Source: Sphaerosporella brunnea (lineage: Eukaryota > Ascomycota > Pezizomycetes > Pezizales > Pyronemataceae). Taken from it: a DNA stretch of 61,069 nt. A model generated the notes under the pieces. That model did not search any database. It worked only from the letters and a program-made list of their open reading frames with translations, and was not told the DNA's origin. Position numbers and translations under genes: made by a program. The stretch spans positions 1 through 61,069 of the forward strand of contig VXIS01000292.1 in assembly GCA_008704415.1 (NCBI GenBank), given 5' to 3'. Shown here in pieces: positions 11,288-24,405 of this stretch. Positions within the stretch are counted from its first letter, which is position 1; the number at the start of each line of letters is the position of its first letter.

Positions 11288-14200
11288 ATGTCTAATGCCC
11301 GGGTTGGAGGCAAAGCGATAGCCTCGGAGAGCACGAGTCTCCCGGACAGGACTTCAGCAACCGTACGGACGCCGACATGTCAGATGATAGGATTAGCCGC
11401 TGACAGTATACTGGGGATTTTAGTTGTTCCTCGAAGACACAGTTCAAATCCAGCTGCCAGGCGGCGAGCCCATAATCGGCGTGATAGCTGTGCGCACTTC
11501 CCGATTGCTCACTCACATGAGGCTGACCTGAAAATCCCAGAAAACGTGGCATGACCTCGACGAGCAGGACATAGGGTCCGAGATCGACGAGACGATACCA
11601 GGAGCTAAAGCTTCGCCTGCAGACCTCAAGAGTTTTGTCAAGACTGGAACTGTTTGTGTCACTTGCAGTGAATTTGAAGGGATTCTAACCGCGATTCTAG
11701 CCACCACGACCATTCTACTACTTTACACCCTCCGCCCCCGATAATTGTCCCGTGCTGGTACACGAGTCGGAATGCACCCTGCTCGACCGTGCGTTCGCTT
11801 TTGGAGACGCAGTGAAGCGATCACTCACGTCGCCGCACGCTGGAACCGTAATATCAATCGAGACTAGAATCGAACTGCGGCCGGCGTTCATCGATCGGAC
11901 CGACACCACCGGCCTCAGCCAGGCGGGAGTCAAAGGTGTTCTAGAATCCGAGTTGGTGTTTGTGAACGAATGGAACATTGGTGATTTCGTCGTTTACAAG
12001 AACTGCTGGTGGGTAGTGTGAATGCCGTGATTCACGCAACTGGGCCTCTGACGGATTTCTAGGATGGGAGTTTTGGATGACGTCTTCGAAGAAGTCACGA
12101 TAAAGCTTTCGAACGGATCGGTGGTGAGCGTCTACGACCCTGGCGAATTGAAGATTCCAATTTCTGGGGATTTCACGGGAGATGGTAATGGCTCGCCATC
12201 CACTACAGCCCCCACTCAGACTGGCGGAAGGAAGGCAAATTCGGCCAAGCTTAAAGTACTCACCCCTCCAGCTCAGCTGTCTCCAGGACAAACCGTGGTA
12301 GTCTCTCGACCTAACTTGTGGAGAGGCCGGTGGATTTATGGAGCATATGACCCTTCAATCAACCCCATTGGGGTGGTCGTGGACGTTAAGACCGTGTCGC
12401 TCGACGTGCACTGGCTATGTCAAAACATGATGGTTACTGGACGCTTTATTCCCGTGGAGCGACCACCTTCCCGTCTAGTTTGGGACGAAGAGGAGATGCC
12501 CAATCTCATCAAGTTCAAAAAGTCCGTTGGAGGTGTCGTAGACCTGCAAGGGAATCCGTTCACGACCGTTCGGCAGCTGGCTAGTGGTGGAGACCTCCAA
12601 GTTGGAGACAGGGTGAAGTTTGCCGATCTTGACGCCGCCGTGGAGAAATATAGGGGTGCCGTGAAGAAGATTCCGCGTTCAGAGATGCTGGGCTTCGATG
12701 TCAACACCTTCGTTGTGGTCAGAACCAACATGAAAGTGCGAGTGCTGTGGCAAGACATGACGGAAACTATCGAAGATTGCAAATCACTAGTACCATATCT
12801 CAATGTCGACGAGCACGAAGTCTGGCCCGGCGAAATTGTTGTCATAAAGCCAGACATGGCCGCTGTGGAGGAAAAAAACTGCTGGAACCGCCGAAATGCA
12901 GCGGTCGAGAGAACGGTTCGAAGGTGTGTGGGATGCGTGGACCTCGGCCACCGGCACTCCTCCTGGTGGCGGTGAGGAGAAGCCAGAGTTCATGAGGCCA
13001 AAGAAGGTGGGCGTTGTGCAATCAGTCAATCCCACCGACCGAATTGCAGGCGTGAAGTGGTTCGCCTCGCCGAATGTGGATTTGGCTGGTGGCTTCATGA
13101 TTCCTGCTCCACGACAGGACCGGTTCACCCGTTGCGGAAGATGTCAGTTTGTACGATGCGGTTGCTCACCAGGCCTTAAGCATACGGCGCGGTGATTTGT
13201 TCTCATAGTACCCTGACCGACCGGCACAAGTCGAGCGGCCTACGCCAGTTTGCTCCGTCTCCTCCACCGCAAAGTCAGTGATAGTAGCGCCAGTACTGTT
13301 GCTGTGCTCCTGAACCCCTGTGGAGCTCACAGCCACCCAGATAGCGCATGTCAATCATTCGTCGACACATTCGAGGAATGGTGGATGGTGGTTTGCTTGC
13401 AAACCTTAGTGCCGCTCTAGGAACCACACTCACCCTCAGCTCCAGGCCGTAAGCAGGTATCTCAACCAGTTCCCGGGATTACTTAACACTCCCCACGCTC
13501 TTCCTGGAGCGCCGCTCCGCCACCGCTCCCGATGCTGCGAATGTCTTCACTAACGAGCCGTGCGAATGGCTCGGCGAGGTCGTGGATTTGGGCTTGGACG
13601 GATTGATTACAGTCCGTCTGGGGGCGTTAGGTGAGCCTCGAGATGTCAAGGTTCCAATCGAGAGGTTGCACGTCATCTTCAACGAGGACATGGACTCAAT
13701 GATGGCGAGTTTAGCGACGAAGATTATGATGAGACGATGATGACGAGGACGCTTCTGACGACGGACGATGACGGGATGGAGTACGTTGGCATGGACGAAC
13801 CCAACCGATCGAGGAAAGATCATCTACGAGGGTGGAGAGCGCACTCGACATATGGCGGGAGGAGACTGGTTGACTGATGTGTGAGACTTGAGGACGAGTC
13901 GAAGATGGAATGCGGGACCTTGATACCCGCCATAAAGTCTGCCAGCGAGTGACGCGCGAGCGGAAAAGGCTGCAGAAGTTGCTTCTCGGCCGACCTGTGC
14001 TCGCACGGCTCCGATCCTGAAAATGCCCCGCCCAGAAGCAATCCAGTTTGCTCCCGCGCGCCGTCGCGCTTCCGTGTGCTGGATACCGAGATCCTTCACG
14101 AGCATGCATATCGGACCAGCTGCACTGCCAAGAACCCCAGCGGTGGCACGTAGGATAGAGCTAGGACGCAGAGATCTCGCAGCGTCTCTCCTGAGGGGTA

Positions 14201-14985
14201 TATTTGTTCGCACCTTGGCGAATCCCGCCGCGTCTGCTGCGTGTTCTATTGTTGTCTCTGACACCCTTACGAGCTCGCACCTTGTCGTGTTCGACTTTCA
14301 CTTCACAAGCCAATTCCCTACTCATCCCCCGTGATACTTCACTCCTGGACTTCCGGCATTGGGAGGGTGACCCTAACCTGTATGAGGACGGCAAGATTTG
14401 TGTCTCTCCTCGGACTGGCATGCCGAAAAGCGTGGCGAAGGTTGGAGAGCGCTTCTGGTAGCTCCGTTTTACAGCTATTAGTTAGTTTGATGGGCTTGGT
14501 TCTCGTTCGGGAGCCGTGGTATAGTATGCTCTCCCATTTATTTAGGTAATTTTCAGCGCTAACTGTAGTTCTAGACGAAGCTGTTTCGGTGTGTACCAAG
14601 GTGCGAGGAGTTGCGCTCAACTCACACTATACTCGGAGAAGGCATAATTCTGCTAGGGGTTTCGTCAAACATGTCCTACAGACGACGGTCAAGGGATGTG
14701 AAGATATCATCAACTGGCTGTATCTCCCGAACAAACCCGGAAGAACAGTCGACAGCGGCGAAGAGCTGGGCCCAGGTCCATTCCTTCTCAAAGCCGTGGT
14801 TGAAAAGGCTTGCGAAGTGGTCAGGAGGAGTGAGATGTGAGGAGGCCATTGCAGTTGAGGATACCACCGACGGCGTGGGACGAGTCTCTCGGGGAGCGCT
14901 GGCACTTCTGAAGAGGCACTTGAGCGTGCTCGAGACCATTTTGGAGGAAAAGATGGGCGCGATGGAAGGTGTAGAGCAACATTGA
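11288..14985 (+). pseudogene. Broken left-arm copy of the UBE2O-like gene
   Basis: This mirrors 27941-31660. Exons 1-4 and the first about 270 codons of exon 5 are intact (11288-12872). The frame then breaks where a run of six A has seven, near 12880. From there to the stop at 14983-14985 there are dozens of one-base indels, so the ubiquitin-conjugating domain is destroyed in this copy. Confidence 0.85.
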
Positions 14986-15312
14986 GGCTCGCTACATAGT
15001 ATGCTGGTGGCAGGCGTTGGTCGTACTTTTTAGAGGCTTCATCTTGCGTACTCGGGGTTCGGAGCCAGAGCTGTTGGCTTTGTTGATGTTCTGTGGGAAT
15101 TCTATAGACATTGTCTCAATTCAATGCGATTCTGAAACTCGTGACAGCAACAAGGACAAAAGCATACTTGTAAGTCTCTGCACGACGAGTGAGGGAACAT
15201 GAGCCAAGAAGAATACACTAGAAGAGGCCGCCTTGCCGACCAGAGCTGAGTGCCTTTAGCTCTCCCAGCACCTCTCCTCTCCTTCGAGAGAACACATACA
15301 CGACCAACCGGA

Positions 15313-16594
15313 ATGCCTCCACCGGCTGCACCGCCAATCCGTATCGACCGTCAGCCGACTACAAAATGTGCTCGGCCAGTCTCTCACGAGTGTCGGGCGG
15401 CTATAACGCCCTCAAATGTGCTTGGTTCTTCTCCATCGGCAAGAACACGCACTCACTGACTCGTTCCACTACAGATAATCACAAGCGACCTCCTTCTGCT
15501 AACACGTCTTCGCCCAGATCACCCCTTCTCCTCTCGCGTGGCGATTACCACTGACTTCACACGAACCAGCACACAAATCACGTTCCACAGGTAGCGCACG
15601 TACACCACACGAAAGCGCAGCATTTTCGTACTGTTCGATCGGTCTGCGGCAAAACACTTCACGCTTGAGCGTTTGGACGCAACCTTTGTGTTTAATGCCG
15701 AGTATACGCGAGCTGCACCGCCGCTAGTGAAAGCGATGGGCAAGCTGCGCGCTGCGGGGACGAGGAGTAGCCATCAGCGATTACTCGGACGAAGCTGGAT
15801 CGACGCGGGTCTTACGATTTCCGACAGTTATGGGGCGTACCACTGCGCGCAGAGACACAGCGACAGAAAGACACGTCAGGCGGCGCTCATAAAGCGTTGC
15901 GTCGATGTGCGTCGAGATGTCAGGGTACCTGAGCCGCAGGACGATGACGACGGATACTGTGAGTACGATGCGCCGCCCGCCTACGGCTCTGGAGAGCAGC
16001 GAGCGACTCGCGATTATGGATGCGCGGAGAAAGTGACGATGAAGCCCCTATGCCCTCTGCACGCACCTCCGCCTCACCACACCGCCACCTACAAAGAGGA
16101 GCCAGGCCCCGACAAACAGCTCAGGCGACCGATGTTAGCACCGCGCTGCACCGCAAAGAGCGCAGCAGCCGCCTCATCGCCTCTCCGCCGCCTCCGCGCC
16201 CCGACAGGTGGACGAAATTGTCATCCAGATGTACCCATGCTCTCGCTGTAGCACTCGATGAGAAGCAAACTCGATTCTCGAGCGTGAGAGAGACGCGCGG
16301 CGCGTTTTCTACGCAGGATGAGACGAAGACGACACGTTATCGAACTTCTCTGGATATCACAAGGAACTTGAGGAGAGCGCCAGGCCTAGTGGCTGATAAT
16401 GGTGATGTAAAGCAGCCGCAGCAGCGCGCAGCAATCACAGTTGGTTATGAAGAAGATGAGAGCGATGAGGACGAGGATCCTGGTTACTATCGGTTATTCC
16501 AGCAGCGCCCCGAGGCGCCACCGAAGAGTTTGAGGGAGATGTTTGGTACTGCGAACCGGAGGAGGAAGAGGATAGTGAGAGTGAGGAGGAGTAG
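15313..16594 (+). pseudogene. Broken left-arm copy of the EAF-like gene
   Basis: This is the reverse copy of 26322-27604. Start (15313) and stop (16592-16594) can be aligned, but the proline-rich and acidic middle is scrambled by indels. The small intron is present but noisy. Confidence 0.75.
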
Positions 16595-17733
16595 TACTGC
16601 CTTTTTTTTACCCATTTTTTTCCATTTTCCATTATTTCTGGCGCGGCGTTTTTCTTTTGGGGGATCTTATGATTTCGCATTCTAAGCTTGTGAACTTTGC
16701 GGATGACCTTAGTAGCCATTCTTTTTTGGAGCGGAAATTGAATTTTTGGAGTTGGAGTTTTGGATGTGAAGTTGCAATGAGATGAGATGCGCGTTACGGC
16801 GGACGACCCACGCCGAGCACCGTGCACGATGATGTGGATGCGACTTGCTGGTCGAGTCGAAGTTCTGAGGGTCAGGGTACATGGCGTCGCCACTCGGGGA
16901 AGACATAACGCCTTTCCAGGGCCGGCAGGGCAGGCGGGTTTTAATTTTGTAGAGCGTCACGGTTCTGAAGAGTATTAGGGCATAGATAACATGCGCCACT
17001 GCACGTTTTCGAGATCCAGTTCGAGCGCAAAACATTTTTCCCTACAGCGGCCTATCTACGTATCTATCTGCTCCCGCCGAAAGCGACATAGTCATCGTGA
17101 AACGCACACCGGGTTTTGCGCGAAGTCGGTCTGGTAGGCTCCCCTCCATGTTTCAATATAGTGGCTTGTGAACGGTCGTCACTGTGTAACGGCGAGGTTG
17201 ACACGCGTGTACTCGCTATCATGACTGCACGCGCCCGTGCGCGATGTGCTTTCGAGGCTGGATGAAGCTGCCTGGCGGTGCAGCACCACGCGAGCGATAT
17301 TATACCAAGGCGAGGGTAGCTGCGAGCATCGCCGACTGTTTCTCCCCACCTACCTCCTCACAGAGGTCCGTGTTCCGGTAGCTCTCGGAGAGAGCTAGTG
17401 CAGCACAGTCCCACAGCGCCGTTTAGCCTGGCAGCACCTATCATAAATAGTCTAGAACGTAATAACTATCGTTTTGTCTTGAGAGCGGCGGTGAACAATA
17501 GTCGAGTGACATTCTGTGTTTTCGCGAGTAGTATTCATCCGTGCCGTGTTTACTTCTTTTTTGTTTACAAAAAAACAAGATGTCTCTACTGCTGCAATGA
17601 AAAAACATACCTCCGAATAATGCATATAGCGTGGTATCGCACTGACATCTACCTCCATCTTTTCAATTATTCACTATGCTGCGTCAATGCTGGGTGTCGC
17701 CTCTGTTTTTGCGCAACGGCGCAGCGCGGTATA
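16595..17733. other. Noisy mirror of the EAF-to-MITE gap; nothing seen
   Basis: This mirrors about 25274-26321. The left version is longer, through many small insertions rich in C and G. No gene is supported. Confidence 0.5.
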
Positions 17734-18045
17734 CTCGGCGGATTTGTAAGTATTGGGCCACCTAAGAAATAACGCGCAGTTTACCGGCACCCCTAACCAC
17801 GCGCGCACTCTCAAAACAGCTAGCACCGCCAAAACACGCTATTGTCGCACAACATGACAATATGAAATTTAACTAGATTCTTCATTGACCAAGCGCTCTA
17901 GAGAATAGGTACCTTTCTAACGTTTTGATGATTTAATGTAATTTTTTGGCGAGAAACGGTGGAGCATATCATTTTTCGGTAGAGCTTTGCGCTTAGTGCA
18001 TGCCGGGTAAATTCGCGTTGTCCAATACTTAACAATCCGTCGACG
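17734..18045. mobile_element. Left-arm copy of the MITE
   Basis: This is the mirror of the element at 24995-25273, with recognisable inverted ends (starting CTCGGCGGATTTGTAAGTAT at 17734) and a flanking TA. It is longer and noisier than the right-arm version. Confidence 0.65.
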
Positions 18046-18099
18046 TACACGACTCGACTCGACGATGCCCGCTGGCTGTGCGGCGAGGGGAGGCATATA

Positions 18100-18130
<31 letters not shown>

Positions 18131-19448
18131 TCATTTTCCGACTGGATAAATTTTCATACCATGGTTATCTACCTAGGTATATGGTTTACCAGCAAAGAAT
18201 AAATGTTTTTTTTCCTCGTTAACCCCACTTACCCACCGTTATTTGCAGAGAGTTTTTTGGGGCTTAAAGAAGCCCCATCCTTATGTTGAGCGTTTTTTCT
18301 TTTTTTTTTAGTACACATCGTCATCCTCACAAGCAAGGGTATATATAAGGCTTAGAAGATGATTTTTATTTTTTTTAAAAAAAAACCGCCCGCGCCTGCT
18401 AAGGTATGTAAATCACAAACCAACTCTACTACCTACCCGTCCGTCCCCTGCCGCACGCAAGTATTTATCATACTTAGATACTAGCTTAGATAATTATTAT
18501 AGCAAAACGCCGCCCCGTCCTCCGTGGGGCCGCCGCCTTGGTGATCCATCATCTCACTCAAGCGTCCTGGACACCACTGGCAGGAGAGTAGAGCGAGAGG
18601 AGAATCTACAATCCCCACATCACCATCTCCTCCTCCTCCTCCTCCTCCTCCTCCTTTCACACAAACTACCCCGCACCCAGCAAGTCCATCCTAGACCGTT
18701 CTTTCCCCACACACACAAGCCAACCGCACACCAATCACACCACCAACACACGAGAACGTAATGACCGAAACCCCATAATCCTTTTCTGCGTATCTAGTTC
18801 CTCTCAAGACACTACGCCGTGGGGAGTCTGTCATGTATGATCTCAGTCTATCTCATACGTCATGGCCGCGAAGCGCCGTGAGAACTCATCGATGATTAAA
18901 AATCACCCGCCACCACCACCGGTCATGCAACATGCAACACTAGTGGGTGAGCACGCCACAGCCGGCCCCCACAACCAACAACTCACGCACGCAGCAGCAG
19001 CAGCAAATCTACTATGTATGTGTCCCGTAGCATATAGACTCAGTCCACGTGCCGCTCTCTCGGTCGTCTACAGTTTGCGTGCCTATCACTGCAACATCGA
19101 TCAATGCAGGCGTGAAAAAGCCACAGCCCACAGCACACAGCAATCTATCTCTAACCCAACAGGCAAGGCAAGTATTTCTCAACCAGCCGCAGCAGGCGAA
19201 GGATGGATGGAGGGCGGCGGAGTGAATTCATTATATGTCTCCTAGCGCCTCGAAAGTTCTCGGAAGGCTACCTCGTGCCGACACAGCCGTCGAAGCGGTA
19301 CTCACACGCTGGGAGAGATGGGTGGTGGGTTGGCATAATCACCTCCATGTTCCCCGCAAAAAGGACGTGTTGTAAAAATTCTCTGCAGATATAAAGGACA
19401 GGTTACTTGAAGACGATACGTCTCAAACAAATGCATCCTACCCGCATC
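18046..19448. other. Noisy mirror of the simple-repeat region
   Basis: This mirrors 23607-24994. It keeps a 29-base T run (18103-18131, matching 29 A at 24909-24937) and a CTC/TCC trinucleotide run at about 18627-18655. It lacks the long T-then-G run present in the right arm. No gene is supported. Confidence 0.55.
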
Positions 19449-21335
19449 ACATGTAAAACGTCGGATCCCTTCCGCCGCTGTACCCACCTATCGCCCCTCG
19501 CCACATCTGGCTAAGGACTGTAATTAAACCTGCATCCCCATTCCTGCACCCACTTCTGAACCTCTCCCCAAATCTGCAGTCCAGCACCTGCAGCAAACCT
19601 CCATCAATACCAGCTCCTTCAGAACCACTTCGTCTGGCCACCCGGACCATCACGTCTGCAACAAACGCCTTACGTCCCTGTCCGCAGAAGCCGACTCGCA
19701 TGCAGCATTTCATCAACCGCCCGTTCCACTCGCGGAGGTATAGATTCTCGAGCTTCTGCACACCAGGAACGATTCCAGTATCCACCTGCAGGCTGAATGC
19801 GAGACGCAGAGATCGCACGTGGTAAGGGTGTGTTTTTCATTGCCTCAAGATCGCGAAAGCCGGCCGCTGGGTAGATAATGCGCGACATCGCCGGTCAATA
19901 TGAGCGTCGTAGATTCACTAAAAGCTCGTAGCGCGATGTATCCGTACCCACTGCCACTGAGTCAGCGTACAAGACTCTCCGCCTGGCGCCGGCCTGTGTC
20001 GCATGCGAACTCGGTGTCGCAAAGCTCGAGCTGTAGTGAGTGTACTGTTTTCTAGGCAAGGGAGGTGATGCGCGAAGAAGCATCAGCCGATGTAGACAAA
20101 ACGCCGTGCTTCTTCCAACGTGTTTCCTTGAGTAGGAAAGCGTCTGGGACCGAGTGGGTGGATTCTGGCCGCTGCTTTGCCCCAGCATCTCGGAAAATAT
20201 CGAACATGCCGGTGAAATCGCACAAGCTCGAGATCTACCAGTTCTCGAAATATCCTTCTGTAAAGTTCCACCACTCGCCCCGAGGCCCGCTGCTCGATTT
20301 TCTCTGTGGTAGAGCTCAACCAGGCCTTCAAGGACTTTGGTTTGACCCCGCATCCGCCATCATGTTGAGCATAAGCAGCAGCTTGGGCGCATGTCTGTAC
20401 CGTAGATGCGCGATGCGCAGTGCCTCGAGGCTCTTGACTGTCGGATAGCCGCTTGCGTCTCCAAGGTCCCCTGCTGCTGTCGGACTGGATCGAAACTTCA
20501 TAAATCGACGAGGTCAAGACTGGTGACGAGCTGTTCGTGGATGTGAGGGCACCAAAGAAATCTATCACCGAGCAGCACCTGTGTAACGGTCATTCCTCGC
20601 AGTCTCTCTTCGCCGTCGTGCGCCCCTGTGAGTTGTATAATAGGTCATAGTGGGTTTTAAACCGCCGTCAAGGACGGTGAGGTTGAACTGGGAGCCGTCG
20701 TATGGTGGGGCGGATATGAAGCAATGGCTCGTCAAGACCGAGTCGTTACAGCCAGCCGGAAGATATCACGAGCGAGTTCAAAGCGAAAGAGAGGTCAACA
20801 GCGATACCGGATGATGCATCGTGATAGGCGAGCTCACTCGCAACTGTCCTAGCTCGGCAATCGTAAAGCCGTTTAGGTGTGTAGATGGGATACGAGAACT
20901 ATGGCGACGGTGAGAAATTCAGCTAAACAAGCGGCTGGTACGCACTCACAGTCCATCATCATAAGCGCGGTATCCCCGACAAAGAGCTTGACTTCTTTGC
21001 CCCACACGGACGTCCTGATCTCGAACTCTGGTCCCCCAACGATGACTCTCTCGCCGCGAGCACACCAGAAATCTCAAAACGCCCCCAACGCCCCAGCAAA
21101 AAATACGCTGCTCGGTACTTCTCTGGTTCGGATCCAGCTCATCGTTGTACTTTTCTGTGCTCTCCGCGTTTCATTATTTCGATAGAACCATCACCATGAG
21201 TACGGGCATCGAGCTTCTGGACATATTTGATGTACGGAAACAGAGTGGCACCTTTGAATATCGTAACCGAGACGATGAAGTGGGCTGAGATGCGGTGAAG
21301 CACGACAGAAGCAGCGTACGCCACAGCTGTATCAT
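19449..21335 (-). pseudogene. Broken left-arm copy of the 610-aa unrecognised gene
   Basis: This is the reverse copy of 21724-23606. Many indels split it over all three frames and no long open frame survives. Confidence 0.75.
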
Positions 21336-21533
21336 CCGCTTTCCAGCTACGTTTGGAATAAAAGTTGACCGAACGGGACGCATGCGTGGGTTAAGCCGGC
21401 CCGGCACAGGATCACGCGCTGTAGTTTTTCATGCGTCTAACACAGCACAAAAGCGCCGCAAATGGAACATACTTGCAGGCTGGGGCTTCGGCATAAAGAC
21501 GCCGTAGCCATGGGTGCGGTAGCAGTTTTGGCA

Positions 21534-21543
21534 TATCTCATTC
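21534..21543. other. Spacer at the centre of the palindrome
   Basis: The sequence TTTTGGCA (21526-21533) is followed by ten bases and then TGCCAAAA (21544-21551). Symmetry continues outward for more than 21 kb on both sides with only small indels near the middle. The spacer is short enough for the whole structure to be a perfect fold-back hairpin. That fits either a hairpin-joined molecule or read, or a true palindromic junction. Confidence 0.9.
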
Positions 21544-21723
21544 TGCCAAAACTGTACCGCACCCATGGCTACGGCGTCTTTATGCCGAAGCCTGCAAGTA
21601 TGTTCCATTTGCGGCGCTTTTGTGCTGTGTTGACCGGATGAAACTACAGCGCGTGATCCTGTGCCGGGCCGGCTTCCCGCGTCCCGTTCGGTCAACTTTT
21701 ATTCCCACGTAGCTGGAAAGCGG

Positions 21724-23606
21724 ATGATACAGCTGTGGCGTACGCTGCTTCTGTCGTGCTTCACCGCATCTCAGCCCACTTCATCGTCTCGGTTTACGAT
21801 ATTCAAAGGTGCCACTCTGTTTCCGTACATCAAATATGTCCAGAAGCTCGATGCCCGTACTCTGGTGATGGTTCTATCCGAAATAATGAAAACGCGGAGA
21901 TGCACAGAAAAGTACAACGATGAGCTGGATCCGAACCAGAGAAGTACCGAGGTGGCAGCGTATTTTTTTGCTGGGGCGTTGGGGGCGTTTGAGATTTCTG
22001 GTGCTGCTCGCGGCGAGAGAGTCATCGTTGGGGGACCAGAGTTCGAGATCAGGACGTCGGTGTGGGGCAAAGAAGTCAAGCTCTTTGTCGGGGATACCGC
22101 GCTTATGATGATGGACTGTGAGTGCGTACCAGCCGCTTGTTTAGCTGAATTTCTCACGTCGCCATAGTTCTCTATCCCCATCTACACCACCTAAACGGCT
22201 TTACGATTGCCGAGCTAGGACAGTTGCGAGTTAGCTCGCCTATCACGATGCATCATCCGGTATCGCTGTTGACCTCTCTTTCGGCTTTGAACTCGCTCGT
22301 GATATCTTCCGGCTGGATGGTAACGCTCGGTCTTGGACGAGCCATTGCTTCTATCCGCCCCACCATAACGGACGGCTCCAAGTTCAACCTCACCGTCCTT
22401 GACTGGCGGTTTAAAACCCACTATGACCCTAATTATACAAATCACAAGGGCGACGACGGCGAAGAGGACTGCGAGGAATACCGTTACACATGCTGCTCGG
22501 TGATAGATTTCTTTGGTGCCCTCAATCCCAACAGCGTCACCAGTCTTGACCTCGATTTTGAAGTTCGATCCAGCCGACAGCAGCAGGGGGACCTTGGAGA
22601 CGGCCAAGCGGCTATCCGACAGTCAAAGAGCCTCGAGGCACTGCGCATCGCGCATCTACGGTACGATGCGCCCAAGCTGCTGCTTATGCTCAACATGATG
22701 GCGGATGCGGGGTTCAAACCAAAGTCCTTGAGCCTGGTTGAGCTCTACCTCGAGCAGCGGGCCCTCGGGGCGAGTGGGTGGAACTTTACAGAAGGAATTT
22801 TTGAGAACCTGGTAGATCTCGAGCTTGTGCGATTTCCGGGCATGTTCGATATTTTCCAGATGCTGGGGCAAAAGCAGCGGCCAGTTCCACCCACTCGGTC
22901 CCTGAAGCTTTCCTACTCAAGGAAACACTTGGAAGAAGCACGGCTTTTGTCTACATCGGCTGGATGCTTCTTCGCGCATCACCTCCCTTGCCTAGCAGGT
23001 ACACTCACTACGCTGAAGCTTTGCGACACCGAGTTCGCATTCGACACCAGGACTGCGCCAAGGCGGAGAGTCTTGTACGCTGACTCAGTGGGTACGGATA
23101 CATCGCCGCTCGAGCTTTTAGTGAATCTACGAACGCTCATATTGACCGGCGATGTCGCGCATTATCTAACCCACGGCCGGCTTTCGCGGATTCTTGAGGC
23201 AATGAAACACACCCTTACCACGTGCGATCTCTGCGTCTCGCATTCAAGCCTGCAGGGGATACTGGAATCGTTCCTGGTGTGCAGAAAGCTCGAGAATCTA
23301 TACCTCCGCGAGTGGAACTGGGCGGTTGATGAAATGCTGCATGCGAGTCGGCTTCTGCGGACAGGGGACGTAAAGGCGTTTGTGGAGGGTTGCAGGACGG
23401 TGATGGTCCCGGGTGGCAGACGAAGGTTGGTTCTGAAGGAGCTGGGTATTGATGGAGGTTTGCTGCAGGTGGCTGGACTGCAGAATTGGGGAGAGGTTCA
23501 GAAGTGGGTGCAGGAATGGGGATGCAGGTTTTATTACAGTCCTTGCCAGATGTGGAGAGTGGGATATGTGGCGTTCAGCGGCGGAAGGGATCCGACGTTT
23601 ACATGA
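21724..23606 (+). CDS. Unrecognised 610-aa protein, leucine-rich and F-box/LRR-like in style
   Basis: Two exons (21724-22117 and 22168-23606) join across a 50-bp GTGAGT...CATAG intron that keeps frame. The splice explains why the second exon is open well upstream of its first Met. Repeated motifs of the type L-xx-L-xL-xx-L (for example VDLELVRF, LTTLKLCD, LRTLILTG, LENLYLRE) suggest an irregular leucine-rich solenoid like those of fungal F-box/LRR proteins. I see no clear F-box at the N-terminus, so this is style and not a family assignment. The palindrome centre lies only about 180 bp upstream, so the true 5' end may be missing and the start at 21724 is only the first in-frame ATG. Confidence 0.6.
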
Positions 23607-24336
23607 TGCGGGTAGGATGCATTTGTTTTGAGACGTATCGTCTTCAAGTAACCTGTCCTTTTTTTTTTTCTGCAGAGAATTTTTAAACACGGTTCTTTTT
23701 GCGGGGAACATGGATGTTTTATGCCAACCACCCACCCATCTCTCCCATCGTGAGTACCGCTTCGACGGCTGGTGTCGGCGAGGAGCCGAGAACTTTCGAG
23801 GGAGGAGATTTGAATTCACTCCGCCCCCTCCCTCCCTCCTTCGCCTGCTGCGGCTGGTTGAGAAATACTTGCCTTGCCTGTTGGGTTAGAGATAGATTGG
23901 GTGGGGGGGGGGGCTGTGGGCTGTGGGCTGTGGGCTTTTTCGCCCGCATTGATTGATGTTGCGTGATAGGCACGCACATGTAGAGAGAGAGAGCTGGTAA
24001 GTGGATGGGGGGAGGGGAATATAGTAGGATTTGCTGCTGCTGCTGCTGTGGGGGTGTTGTTGTTGTGGGGGCCGGCTGTGGCCGTGTATAGTGTTGCATG
24101 TTGCTGCTGGTGGTGGTGGTGGGTGATTTTTAATCATGATGTTATTCGGCCGCTTGCGGGCATGACGTATGGATAGATAGATATATACATGACAGACTAC
24201 CCACGGGCGTGTGTCTTGAGAGGAAATAGATACGCAAGAAAAGGATTATGGGGTTTCGGTCAATTACGTTCTGTGTTGGTGGGTGATTGGTTGTGAGTTG
24301 GCTTGTGTGTGGTGGGGAAAGGTTAGGATGGCTTGC

Positions 24337-24405
24337 TTTTTTTTTTTTTTGGGGGGGGGGGGGGGGGTTTGTGAAAGGAGGAGGAGGAGGAGGAGGAGGA
24401 GGAGG
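24337..24405. repeat. T14-G17 run followed by (GGA)n microsatellite
   Basis: Fourteen T (24337-24350) are followed at once by seventeen G (24351-24367), then a GGA trinucleotide run (about 24376-24405). The left-arm mirror keeps the trinucleotide run but lost the T/G run. Confidence 0.85.

Larger units (their letters stand above)
1..21533. repeat. Left arm of giant inverted repeat (degraded copy)
   Basis: This arm is the reverse complement of about 21544-43126. Position x pairs with about 43077 minus x at the centre, 42948 minus x over 10110-12870, 43000 minus x over 3300-7890 and about 43127 minus x at base 1. The two middle blocks are ungapped over several kb. The other blocks carry frequent one-base deletions and insertions, often in homopolymers, plus scattered substitutions; the worst is the first 3.3 kb. 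Every gene copy in a noisy block is frameshifted, while the right-arm partner usually reads cleanly. Noise in coding and noncoding DNA alike suggests uncorrected long-read sequence rather than evolutionary decay, but sequence alone cannot prove it. Confidence 0.95.

Noticed and set aside
1..21533. Repeat-induced point mutation (RIP) as the cause of left-arm decay
   Set aside because: The changes are dominated by single-base insertions and deletions in homopolymers and are not C-to-T transitions; large blocks are untouched.
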